NCBI GenBank assembly: GCA_035765855.1 | Contig: DASTWM010000266.1 | Location: forward strand, 1-16,335 | DNA: 16,335 nt | Direction of reading: 5' to 3' | Source of the DNA: DASTWM01 sp035765855 | Lineage (GTDB): Bacteria > Chloroflexota > Chloroflexia > Chloroflexales > Roseiflexaceae | Shown here: positions 1-6,715 of the stretch, in pieces | How positions within the stretch are numbered: the first letter of the stretch is position 1 | How the letters are laid out: every line of letters begins with the position of its first letter | The notes under the pieces: model-generated | The model's database searches: none | Told to the model about the DNA's origin: nothing | Seen by the model: the letters and a program-made list of their open reading frames with translations, nothing else | Position numbers and translations under genes: made by a program

Positions 1-39
1 AATGATCGGGAATTGTAGTGACCGGCTTTATGCTGGTCG

Positions 40-62
40 GCAGCACCCACGAGGGGTGCTGC
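40..62. terminator. Hairpin at the left edge, possible terminator of the minus-strand pair
   Basis: A perfect 9-bp stem GCAGCACCC / GGGTGCTGC surrounds a 5-nt loop (49-53). It lies 33 bp beyond the stop codon of the DUF6494-type gene, where a terminator of that transcript would be expected. There is no clear T-run on either side, so an intrinsic terminator is only possible. A weaker imperfect hairpin (about 20-38) sits next to it. It could equally belong to whatever lies to the left of the window. Confidence 0.4.
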
Positions 63-94
63 TACGGCTCAATATTTTGTGAAAGATCATGTTA

Positions 95-310
95 TTATTT
101 AATTCGCAGCGGCTCCTCGATCACGAGATTGACGTCGGTGCCTTCGACTTCGAGGCGCGCGCGCGCCGTCACAGATGAGGCATCGGCCAGTTGGCCGCTG
201 TCCACCGCTTTGCGCACCGCTTTCTCGATTTCACGCTGGGCCGTCACGCCAAATGTTTTCAAAAATTTGCGCATGTCGGCGTTAAATTGGTCTTCATTGA
301 TCTCGCTCAT
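95..310 (-). CDS. Small DUF6494-type protein, 71 aa
   Basis: The protein is short, acidic and has no signal peptide or membrane segment. It matches what I remember of the DUF6494 pattern: an MSEINEDQFN-type start, then the central RKFLKTFGVTAQREIEKAV, an Ala/Ser-rich stretch, and a beta-rich end (RARLEVEGTDVNLVIEEPL). No biochemical role is known to me. The start is the second of two nearby ATGs (position 310): AAGGAG lies 6 nt upstream of it, whereas it overlaps or abuts the first ATG at 316. The gene starts 16 nt after the stop of the SDR gene on the same strand, so the two are probably co-transcribed. The family name is from memory; the reading frame is well supported by the ribosome-binding site. 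Confidence 0.72.
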   Translation of the reverse strand: MSEINEDQFNADMRKFLKTFGVTAQREIEKAVRKAVDSGQLADASSVTARARLEVEGTDVNLVIEEPLRIK

Positions 311-326
311 GGTCATCTCCTTACAC

Positions 327-1052
327 TTATTTCCAGCGCTGGCCGCCGTCCACCGGCAGCACCACGCCGGTCACGTACTCAGCATGCACAAGATATAATA
401 CCGCATCTACAATGGACTCCGCGCCGCCGATGCGCCGGAGCAGCGTGCTGTTGGCGGCCCGCTGAATCTGCTCCTCGGTAGCATCTTCCTGCATGAGCAC
501 AACTCCGGGCGCGATGGCATTCACGCGGATGGCGGGCGCAAGTTCTTTCGCCATGCCGTAGGTCATCTGCGCGATGCCGGCCTTGCTAATCAGGTAGGGC
601 GTGTAGTCCTTCCACGCCATGTCAAGGCCGGTGTCGGCAAAGTTGACGATCACGCCGCCCGTTGGCCGCATGGCGCGCGCCGCCCGCCGCGCGCAGAAGA
701 ATGGCCCTTTCAAATTGGTGGTGAGCAGCGCGTCCCACTGTTCCTCCTGCACTTCACCGAGCGGTGTGCGGAAGAAAATCGCCGCGCTGTTGATCAGCAC
801 GTCCAACCGGCCCCATGCGGCGGCGGCCTCATCCACCACGCGCTCGACCTCGCGCACCACTGAAAGATCGCCCTGCACCAGCACCACTTCCGCGCCGCGC
901 TGGCGCAGTTCGTCGGCGGTGCGTTGGGCCTCGTCGACAGAGTGGTGATAGTGAAGCGCGATGTTGAAGCCATGCTCGGCCAGCGCCAGCGCGATTGCTT
1001 TGCCCAGCCTGCGCGCGCCGCCCGTCACCATGGCGACTTTCTTTGCTGTCAT
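327..1052 (-). CDS. Short-chain dehydrogenase/reductase of the pteridine reductase (PTR1/FolM-like) type, 241 aa
   Basis: This is a Rossmann-fold NAD(P)H-dependent reductase. TGGARRLG (residues 10-17) is the dinucleotide loop with the TGxxxRxG form common in pterin reductases. NSAAIFF (88-94) is the NNAS-like motif, and PVDGG closes the protein. The catalytic Ser of ordinary SDRs is replaced by Asp140, followed by Tyr153 and Lys157. The Asp-to-Tyr step of 13 and Tyr-to-Lys step of 4 are the spacing remembered for PTR1 (Asp181/Tyr194/Lys198). This points to reduction of a dihydropterin or dihydrofolate, though other SDR substrates are possible. Start 1052 has GGAGGAG 7-8 nt upstream; the longer reading from 1082 lacks this. 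It leads a two-gene unit with the DUF6494-type gene. A folate gene (HPPK-DHPS) lies 5.7 kb away. Confidence 0.85.
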   Translation of the reverse strand: MTAKKVAMVTGGARRLGKAIALALAEHGFNIALHYHHSVDEAQRTADELRQRGAEVVLVQGDLSVVREVERVVDEAAAAWGRLDVLINSAAIFFRTPLGEVQEEQWDALLTTNLKGPFFCARRAARAMRPTGGVIVNFADTGLDMAWKDYTPYLISKAGIAQMTYGMAKELAPAIRVNAIAPGVVLMQEDATEEQIQRAANSTLLRRIGGAESIVDAVLYLVHAEYVTGVVLPVDGGQRWK

Positions 1053-1108
1053 GGGGTACTCTCCTCCAGGATTCCTGTGCAACGGCTATTCCTGCAATCA
1101 CACAGGTA

Positions 1109-1140
1109 TTTTTACCACAGGGGACACAGAGAAACAGCAG
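1109..1140 (-). repeat. Boundary repeat phrase, ACCGCAGAG family, 5' side of the SDR gene
   Basis: The plus strand reads TTTTTACCACAGGGGACACA and continues GAG. It belongs with the copies at 13305-13337 and 14444-14475. Read in the direction of the SDR gene it is the pyrimidine-rich face (CTCTGTGTCCCCTGTGG), ending 57 bp before the SDR start. Confidence 0.6.
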
Positions 1141-1205
1141 ATTTCGCGCCGCCGCTGCGGCTTGCCCGCCCATGAGCGCACATGTCGATGGATGTACAAA
1201 ACCAG

Positions 1206-1233
1206 TTGCAAAACTCGAACAATGTGGTAGGAT
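1206..1233 (+). promoter_or_regulatory. Candidate sigma-70-type promoter for the liv operon
   Basis: TTGCAA (1206-1211) and TAGGAT (1228-1233) are separated by 16 bp. Each matches 4 of 6 positions of the housekeeping consensus. Transcription would begin near 1240, giving a leader of about 140 nt before livK. This is inferred from sequence only. Confidence 0.35.
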
Positions 1234-1378
1234 GTGGCATTCCTTTCTCCCCGATTGTACACTGAGCCAATCGTTACATACTTAATTCCTGCTCGTACAG
1301 GAGCGATTCGTTGATCCTGGCGGAGACCCATAGAGTTGCCGTTAATGCGCATCGTTGGAGATGCTAAGGAGGAAGTGC

Positions 1379-2752
1379 ATGGCACGTATCACCGTTCGTT
1401 TTTCGTGGTTGCTTGTCGTTCTGGCCCTGCTGCTGAGCGCCTGCGGCCAAACCTCAGCGCCAACCACCGGGCAGTCGTCCTCGTCGAACACAAATGCTTC
1501 CGGGTCTGAGTCGTCCAACGCAAATACGTCTAATGCTGCGTCGTCCTCGTCGAACACAAATGCTTCCGGGTCTGAGTCGTCCGCTCCTACGGCTGTGTCA
1601 GGCAGCGCGGCGTCGGGCGCTTCCGGCAGCGCGGCATCAGGTGAGCCGATTCCGGTTGGCGTTGCGCTCGCGCAGAGCAGCAATGTCGCGTTGTTGGGCC
1701 AGGATCAGGTTGATGGCGCAAAGATTGCCGAAGATTATTTTAACAAAAAAGGCGGCGTGAATGGTCGCCCGATCAAGCTTGTATTTCAGGATGCCGGCGG
1801 TGACGAAGCCGGAGCGATCAATGCCTTCCAGACGCTGATCAACAACGATAAGGTCGTCGCGATCGTCGGTCCAACGCTGTCGCAGCAGGCGTTTGCCGCC
1901 GACAAGATTGCGGTGCAGGCCAAGGTGCCGGTGCTCGCGCCGTCGAACACGGCCAACGGCATCCCGCAGATTGGCGAGTACGTCACGCGCGTCTCCGCGC
2001 CAATCGCATCCGTCGCGCCGAACGCGATCCAGGCCGCGCTGAAGATTAACCCGAATATCAAGAAGGTCGCGGTCGGGTTTGCGCAGGACGATGCGTTCAG
2101 TAAGTCCGAAACCGGCACATTCCAGCACGCTGTCACGGACACCTTCAAACTCGATCTGGTCACGGTGCAGACCTTTTCCACGAAAGATACCGATTTCACC
2201 ACGCAGGCCACGGCCATGCTCAACGCGCAGCCTGATCTGATTATTATCTCCGGCCTGGCTTCGGACGGCGGCAATCTGGTCAAGCAATTGCGCGAGCTTG
2301 ACTACAAGGGATTGATCGTGGGCGGCAATGGCTTTAACACCTCGCGCATTTACACGATCTGCCAGGCGCAGTGTGACGGTATTCTGGTCGCGCAGGCGTA
2401 CAGCCCTTCGCTGGACACGCCGATCAACAAGGATTGGGTCAGCGCGTACAAGGCGCAGAAGAACATCGAGCCGGGCCAGATTCCCGCACAGGCGTTTGCT
2501 TCCGTGCAGGTTGCGGTTGAAGCGCTGGCCGCGCTCGACAAGAAGAGCCCGCTCGCGCAGATGGACCTTGGCGCGCTCCGCACTGCGCTGAACCAGCAGA
2601 TTCAATCGGGGACGTACCAGACGCCGCTGGGCGAGATTTCATTCACAGATGTGCCTGACGGTGGCGCTGATGTCAATCAGAAGCAGTTCTACGTCGCGCA
2701 GATCAAAATGAACCCTGATGGCACGACCGGCACATTCCAGTTCTTGCAGTAG
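1379..2752 (+). CDS. livK: Branched-chain amino acid-type ABC transporter substrate-binding lipoprotein, 457 aa
   Basis: This is the extracytoplasmic solute receptor of the LivKHMGF importer. The N-terminus is a lipoprotein signal: basic MARITVR, a Leu-rich core, and lipobox LSAC with the lipidated Cys at residue 22. Residues of about 23-90 are a Ser/Asn/Gly/Ala low-complexity tether that includes a 22-residue duplication. The rest is the Peripla_BP_6 fold: PIPVGVALAQSSN, then GVNGRPIKLVFQDAGGDE, AIVGPTLSQQAFA, and PVLAPSNTANGIP. A CQAQC cysteine pair may form a disulfide. Start 1379 has AAGGAGG 7 nt upstream, and longer readings from 1355 do not. It is the first gene of the liv cluster. The ligand cannot be read from sequence; Leu/Ile/Val, other amino acids, amides or urea are all possible in this family. 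Confidence 0.9.
   Translation: MARITVRFSWLLVVLALLLSACGQTSAPTTGQSSSSNTNASGSESSNANTSNAASSSSNTNASGSESSAPTAVSGSAASGASGSAASGEPIPVGVALAQSSNVALLGQDQVDGAKIAEDYFNKKGGVNGRPIKLVFQDAGGDEAGAINAFQTLINNDKVVAIVGPTLSQQAFAADKIAVQAKVPVLAPSNTANGIPQIGEYVTRVSAPIASVAPNAIQAALKINPNIKKVAVGFAQDDAFSKSETGTFQHAVTDTFKLDLVTVQTFSTKDTDFTTQATAMLNAQPDLIIISGLASDGGNLVKQLRELDYKGLIVGGNGFNTSRIYTICQAQCDGILVAQAYSPSLDTPINKDWVSAYKAQKNIEPGQIPAQAFASVQVAVEALAALDKKSPLAQMDLGALRTALNQQIQSGTYQTPLGEISFTDVPDGGADVNQKQFYVAQIKMNPDGTTGTFQFLQ
1474..1582 (+). repeat. 43-bp perfect in-frame direct repeat in the livK tether
   Basis: Positions 1474-1516 and 1540-1582 are identical over 43 bp, with a period of 66 bp (22 codons), so the reading frame is kept. 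They encode the SSSSNTNASGSESS segment twice. A shorter, diverged GGCAGCGCGGC repeat follows (about 1600-1640). The pattern indicates a recent tandem duplication with room for length variation. Confidence 0.95.
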
Positions 2753-2762
2753 GCGTTTTAGA

Positions 2763-2876
2763 AGTTATGAGTTATGAGTTGTGAGTGTTGAGTTATCAAT
2801 ATTGAGCAATTATATGGCTCATAACTCACAACTCATAACTCACAACTCACAACTCATAATTTATAACTCATAACTC
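2763..2876 (+). repeat. 7-bp-periodic GAGTTAT/ATAACTC inverted array between livK and livH
   Basis: The left part (2763-2796) is built of 7-bp units of the type GTTATGA / GTTGTGA. The right part (about 2818-2876) is the complementary CTCATAA / CTCACAA series. They include a perfect 19-bp inverted repeat, TGAGTTATGAGTTGTGAGT at 2768-2786 against 2824-2842, with a 37-nt loop. In RNA this would be a long stem between two operon genes. The array ends 2 nt before the livH start codon. Confidence 0.92.
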
Positions 2877-2878
2877 CA

Positions 2879-3829
2879 ATGAACACGACCCTGATTCTGC
2901 AGAACACGCTCAACGGCCTGGCGATCGGCGGCGTCTACGCGATTTTTGCGCTCGGCTACACGCTTGTGTTTTCGATCCTGCGCATCATTAACTTCGCGCA
3001 GGCCGCCGTGTTTACGCTCGGCGCGTACTTCACCTACACGCTGACCGGCGCGCGGTTTGGATTCAACGGGCTGCTGGCGAATCAGGGGCTGCCGTTCGGC
3101 TTGCCGTTCTGGCTGGCGCTCATCGTCGGCGCGGCGCTGGCCGGGCTGGTCAGCATCGGAATCGAATACGCGTTTTTCCGCCCGCTGCGTGAACGCGGCG
3201 CCGATCCGTTGCTCACGCTGGTGTCCAGCCTGGGCGTGACTATCGCAATTGTCAATATTATTCAATATCTCGTCGGCGCGGAGAATTTTTCCTATCCCGG
3301 CAATGTGCTCGGCGGGTTGCCGCCCGCCGTAAATTTCGGCAGCGCGACGCAGCCAGTGCCGGTGCGCACGGTGCAGATCGTGATCTTCATCGCCTCCATA
3401 TTGATCGTCGTGGCGCTGACATTTATCATGAATCGCACGACACTTGGGCGGGCGCTGCGGGCTATCGCCGAAGACGCGACCACGTCGAGCTTGCTCGGCA
3501 TCAACACCGGCCAGCTCATCCGCCTGACCTTTTTCATCAGCGGCTTTATCGGCGCGGTGGCTGGCACGCTGATCGGGCTGAGCGTCAGCATCGCCGGGCC
3601 ATACTTCGGCATCGCGTTCGGTCTGAAGGGCCTGGCCGTGATCATCCTCGGCGGTTTGGGCGACATTCCCGGCGCGGTGGTTGGCGGCTTGCTGCTCGGC
3701 CTGATCGAGGCGTTCGTGCCGCCCGCGTATGTCGAATACAAAGATGCGATTGCGTTCGCACTGTTATTTATCATGCTGCTCGCGCGTCCACAGGGGCTGC
3801 TTGGGCGCGCCGTGGTGCAGAAGGTGTAA
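2879..3829 (+). CDS. livH: Branched-chain amino acid-type ABC transporter permease LivH, 316 aa
   Basis: This is an inner-membrane permease of the BPD_transp_2 family, one half of the translocation channel with LivM. The start LQNTLNGLAIGGVYAIFALG is the typical LivH opening, followed by ILRIINFAQAAVFTLGAYF. The cytoplasmic coupling loop that contacts the ATPases reads ILGGLGDIPGAVVGGLLLG near the C-terminus. About eight hydrophobic segments are visible and the length is normal. The start at 2879 is fixed by an in-frame TAA inside the array at 2864-2866. There is no Shine-Dalgarno sequence: the repeat array occupies that position. Translation may therefore rely on coupling, RNA structure or a leaderless-like mode. 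It lies 126 bp after livK and 206 bp before livM. Confidence 0.92.
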   Translation: MNTTLILQNTLNGLAIGGVYAIFALGYTLVFSILRIINFAQAAVFTLGAYFTYTLTGARFGFNGLLANQGLPFGLPFWLALIVGAALAGLVSIGIEYAFFRPLRERGADPLLTLVSSLGVTIAIVNIIQYLVGAENFSYPGNVLGGLPPAVNFGSATQPVPVRTVQIVIFIASILIVVALTFIMNRTTLGRALRAIAEDATTSSLLGINTGQLIRLTFFISGFIGAVAGTLIGLSVSIAGPYFGIAFGLKGLAVIILGGLGDIPGAVVGGLLLGLIEAFVPPAYVEYKDAIAFALLFIMLLARPQGLLGRAVVQKV

Positions 3830-4035
3830 CCTGAAGATCGTAGAACGCAGAACGCAGAACGCAGAGCAGGAGACAAGGAGACAAGGTGGCAAGTGGCAGG
3901 GAACTATAGGAACTAAGGGAACTTATGAGGAGTTCTCGGTTCTCTGGTTCCATCATTCATCGTCATCGTCCATGGTCTGGCGGCGTTCTACGCTTTCCGC
4001 TTTATGCTCGACGCTCGGCGCTCTTAAAGGCTATT
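3830..4035 (+). repeat. Repeat-bearing spacer between livH and livM
   Basis: After livH come three exact tandem AGAACGC units (3842-3862), then AGAGCAGG and GGAGACAAGGAGACAAGG-type purine-rich sequence (to about 3885). Before livM lies a pyrimidine-rich tract with a 7-bp rhythm (about 3987-4024): TCTACGC, TTTCCGC, TTTATGC, TCGACGC, TCGGCGC. The two ends have opposite strand bias. The centre has GGAAC/GTTCC-rich sequence that can pair imperfectly. An in-frame ATG at 3925 would add 37 residues encoded by this repeat and is not favoured as the livM start. Confidence 0.7.
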
Positions 4036-5028
4036 ATGGCAGCTTTTTTCGTTGACAACGGCTTCCTGCTCGTCTCGATGATCCTGGCGGCGGTACTCGC
4101 GCTTTCGCTCTACCTGCCGATCATGGCCGGGCAGCTATCGCTCGCCAGTCCCGGTTTTTATGCGATTGGCGGCTATATCGCCGCGTACATGTCGACCAAA
4201 CTCTTTCCGATTGACAGCGGCCTCTACCCGGTCTGGCTGGTCGTGCTGGAGATGATCGCCGCCGGGCTGGTGTCGGGCGTGCTGGCCGTGCTGGTCGGCA
4301 TCCCGGCGCTGCGGCTGCGCGGCATCTACCTGGCGCTGGCTACAATCGCGTTCGTCGAGATCGTGCGGGTGCTGTCGCTGGTGCAAGCCTTTGAGCCGGT
4401 CACGGGCGGCGCGGTTGGCGTGTTCAATATCCCGCAGCCGTTCGGGACGCAGATCGAGTACATGTGGCTGGCGCTGCCGCTGCTGCTGATCAGCGGCTGG
4501 TTCGTGTACCGGCTGGAGCGCATTCGGGCCGGGCGCGCATTTGTCGCGCTGCGCGAGGATGAGCTCGCCGCCGACGCCATGGGCATCAACCCGACGTACT
4601 ACGAAGTGTTGGCGTTCACGCTCGGCGCAATTGTGGCGGGCGTGGTCGGCGCGCTCAGCGCGCACCTGCTCAATACATGGAACGCGCGCCAGGGAACGTT
4701 CGATACGAGCATCAATGTGCTGGCATTTGTGCTGATTGGCGGCTCGCGCACATTTGTCGGGCCTATTGTCGGCGGGCTGGTGCTGACCGCGCTGCCGGAA
4801 CTGCTGCGCTCGCTGGCTGGCATTGGCTTATTGCCGCCCGGCGTCGCGCAGTTTCTGGCCGATGGACGCACGATTATCTATGGCCTGCTGCTGGCGCTCA
4901 GCACGATCTTCTTTCCGCAAGGCTTGATCACGCCGCGCCTGCTTGGGATCGGGCCGCGCCGCGCTGCCGCTCCGCCCGTTGCCGAGCAGCCAGCCAGCGA
5001 CGAGCCGCCGCTGCGGGAGCATGTATGA
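4036..5028 (+). CDS. livM: Branched-chain amino acid-type ABC transporter permease LivM, 330 aa
   Basis: This is the second membrane permease of the Liv importer. After the start MAAFFVDNGFLLVSMILAAV come multiple hydrophobic spans. The family segment GQLSLASPGFYAIGGYIAAY follows, then LRLRGIYLALATIAFVEI, ALREDELAADAMGIN, and the coupling loop GGSRTFVGPIVGGLVLTALP. A Pro/Ala-rich tail of about 25 residues (RRAAAPPVAEQPASDEPPLR) follows the last span. Start 4036 has AAAGG 6 nt upstream and places the first helix normally. Starting at 3925 would prepend a basic, repeat-derived peptide. The stop overlaps the livG start by 4 bp (ATGA), so the two are translationally coupled. Confidence 0.92.
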   Translation: MAAFFVDNGFLLVSMILAAVLALSLYLPIMAGQLSLASPGFYAIGGYIAAYMSTKLFPIDSGLYPVWLVVLEMIAAGLVSGVLAVLVGIPALRLRGIYLALATIAFVEIVRVLSLVQAFEPVTGGAVGVFNIPQPFGTQIEYMWLALPLLLISGWFVYRLERIRAGRAFVALREDELAADAMGINPTYYEVLAFTLGAIVAGVVGALSAHLLNTWNARQGTFDTSINVLAFVLIGGSRTFVGPIVGGLVLTALPELLRSLAGIGLLPPGVAQFLADGRTIIYGLLLALSTIFFPQGLITPRLLGIGPRRAAAPPVAEQPASDEPPLREHV

Positions 5029-5834
5029 CGCAACCATCGGCAACCATGAACCATGCTGCCCCATCCGCGCCAGTTCAGAGCGTGCTTCACGTTCAAGGTC
5101 TGACACGCCAGTTCGGCGGCCTCGTGGCGGTGAACAACGTGTCGTTCGATGTGCGGCCCGGCGAAATATTTGGCCTGATTGGGCCGAACGGCGCGGGCAA
5201 GACCACGCTGTTCAACATGCTGACCGGCCTGACTCAGCCGTCGAGCGGCGCAGTGTTGTACTACGGTCAAAATATCACTGGCGAAAAGCCGTACCGCATC
5301 GCTAAGCGCGGTATCGCCCGCACGTTCCAGAACGTGCGACTCTTCGGCACGTTGTCGGTGCTGGAAAATGTCATGATCGCCCGGCACATTCACACCCGCA
5401 GCAGCCTGATGCGCGGCATCTTCGGCCTGCCGCCCGCCCGCGCCGAAGAGCGCGAAACGCGCCGCCGGGCGTTCGAGTTGCTGGAATTAGTTGGACTGAG
5501 CGCTCGCGCGCATGTCGAGGCGCGCACCCTGCCCTACGGCGATCAGCGGCGGCTGGAGATTGCGCGCGCGCTGGCGCTGGAGCCGCGCCTGCTGCTGCTG
5601 GACGAGCCAGCGGCTGGCATGAATCCAAACGAAAAGCAGGAATTGAGCGATTTCATTCGTGACGTTCGCGCCCGCTTCAACCTGACGGTGATCCTGATCG
5701 AGCATCACGTTCCGCTCGTCATGGGGCTGTGCGAGCGGATCGCCGTGCTGAACTTCGGCAAGCTGATCGCGCTTGGCGACCCGGCCCGGGTGCAGAATGA
5801 CCGGGCCGTGATTGAAGCCTACCTGGGAGAGTGA
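5025..5834 (+). CDS. livG: ABC transporter ATP-binding protein LivG, 269 aa
   Basis: This is a cytoplasmic ATPase that powers LivHM as a heterodimer with LivF. Walker A is GPNGAGKT (53-60), the Q-loop is RTFQNVRLF (Gln102), the signature is LPYGDQRRLEIARAL (from 169), Walker B is LLLLDEP, and the switch His is in LIEHH. The signature has Pro and Asp where LSYGQQ is more usual, which is a tolerated variant in the LivG group. The VRLFGTLSVLENVMIA stretch is characteristic of LivG rather than LivF. The start at 5025 overlaps the livM stop by 4 bp; a second ATG at codon 8 is possible. A much longer open reading upstream in this frame only overlaps livM and is not real. Confidence 0.93.
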   Translation: MTQPSATMNHAAPSAPVQSVLHVQGLTRQFGGLVAVNNVSFDVRPGEIFGLIGPNGAGKTTLFNMLTGLTQPSSGAVLYYGQNITGEKPYRIAKRGIARTFQNVRLFGTLSVLENVMIARHIHTRSSLMRGIFGLPPARAEERETRRRAFELLELVGLSARAHVEARTLPYGDQRRLEIARALALEPRLLLLDEPAAGMNPNEKQELSDFIRDVRARFNLTVILIEHHVPLVMGLCERIAVLNFGKLIALGDPARVQNDRAVIEAYLGE

Positions 5835-6592
5835 TGATGCGCGCCATGCCCGATTCAACGCCCGCCGATTCCACTCCCATGGAGACGCCGCTGCTTGAAG
5901 TTCGCAATCTATCGGTGAACTATGGCGGCATTCAGGCGCTGCAAGCAGTGAGTCTGGCGGTGTATCCCGGCGAGGTGGTCACGCTGATCGGCGCGAACGG
6001 CGCGGGCAAAAGCACAACACTGCGCGCGATCTCGCGGATCGTCAACCCGCGCGCCGGGCAGATTATCTACGATGATCATGACATCACCCGGCTGCGCCCC
6101 GACGAGGTGGTGCGGCGCGGCATCGCGCAGAGTCCTGAAGGACGGCGCATGCTGGCCCGCCAGAGCGTGTACGATAACTTGCTGCTCGGCGCGTACACCC
6201 GCGCCGACAAGGCCGAGGTACAAGCCGACATCGAGCGGCAATTCCAGCGCTTTCCGCGCCTCAAAGAGCGCCGCGCGCAACTTGCCGGGACGCTGTCCGG
6301 CGGCGAGCAGCAGATGCTCGCTATCGCCCGCGCGCTCATGAGCCGCCCGCGCCTGCTGCTGCTCGACGAGCCGAGCCTGGGCCTCGCGCCGATTATCGTG
6401 CGCGAGATTTTCAGCATTATCGACGACCTGCGCGCCACTGGCGCAACGATCCTGCTGGTCGAGCAGAACGCGAATCTGGCGCTGCAACATGCCGACCGTG
6501 GCTACGTGCTGGAAACGGGCCAGATCACCACCAGCGGGCGCGGCGCGGAGCTGCTGCAGGACGACCGCGTGCGCCGGGCGTATCTTGGCTGA
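5834..6592 (+). CDS. livF: ABC transporter ATP-binding protein LivF, 252 aa
   Basis: This is the second ATPase of the Liv importer. Walker A is GANGAGKST (53-61), followed by RGIAQSPEGRRML, which is typical of LivF, signature LSGGEQQ (154-160), and Walker B LLLLDEPSLGLAP. LLVEQNANLAL replaces the usual switch-His context, as is normal for LivF. The start is ambiguous: GTG 5831, ATG 5834, ATG 5837 and ATG 5879 are all in frame. ATG 5834 overlaps the livG TGA by one base (TGATG) with GGGAGA nearby. The N-terminal 18 residues (Met/Ser/Pro-rich) are longer than in most LivF proteins, which favours 5879 if strict family length is used. It is the last gene of the liv cluster. Confidence 0.92.
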   Translation: MMRAMPDSTPADSTPMETPLLEVRNLSVNYGGIQALQAVSLAVYPGEVVTLIGANGAGKSTTLRAISRIVNPRAGQIIYDDHDITRLRPDEVVRRGIAQSPEGRRMLARQSVYDNLLLGAYTRADKAEVQADIERQFQRFPRLKERRAQLAGTLSGGEQQMLAIARALMSRPRLLLLDEPSLGLAPIIVREIFSIIDDLRATGATILLVEQNANLALQHADRGYVLETGQITTSGRGAELLQDDRVRRAYLG

Positions 6593-6715
6593 CAGCAGGC
6601 CAGTTTCCCTCTCATGCCGCGCTCCACATAGCTCATCATGCGATTTCATGTATCATGGGAACGTGATGTTCCTGTGCATGAGCAGTTGTTCAATACGACT
6701 ACTGCTCTAGTGATA

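Larger units (their letters stand above)
1053..1378. other. Divergent intergenic region between the SDR and livK
   Basis: This 326-bp gap holds no convincing gene; short frames here lack ribosome-binding sites and family resemblance. It contains a repeat phrase at 1109-1140, a candidate livK promoter at 1206-1233, and a leader of about 140 nt before livK. In that leader a small inverted repeat (TCCTG 1287-1291 / CAGGA 1298-1302) is too short to name as a control element. Confidence 0.6.

Noticed and set aside
1240..1378. Structured riboswitch in the livK leader
   Set aside because: Only small unrelated inverted repeats are visible, with no conserved riboswitch motif.
1637..2605. Long minus-strand frame (322 aa) antisense to livK
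   Set aside because: It is Arg/Leu-rich, as expected for the antisense of a high-GC gene. livK has a clear lipobox, ribosome-binding site and family motifs.
2763..2876. CRISPR-like array
   Set aside because: Units are 7 bp with no unique spacers, the two halves are inverted rather than direct, and no cas genes are present.
3925..4035. 37-residue N-terminal extension of LivM
   Set aside because: It is encoded by the repeat-bearing spacer and is basic and unlike LivM. Start 4036 has AAAGG at a normal distance.
4677..5024. N-terminal extension of livG by 116 residues
   Set aside because: It overlaps livM in another frame with Ala/Arg-rich content and no domain. The ATGA overlap start at 5025 fits the operon and the family length.
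6640..6690. GGGAAC-GTGAT-GTTCC hairpin between livF and folKP as terminator or riboswitch
   Set aside because: The stem is only 5-6 bp without a T-run, and no known riboswitch core is recognisable in the 123-bp gap.
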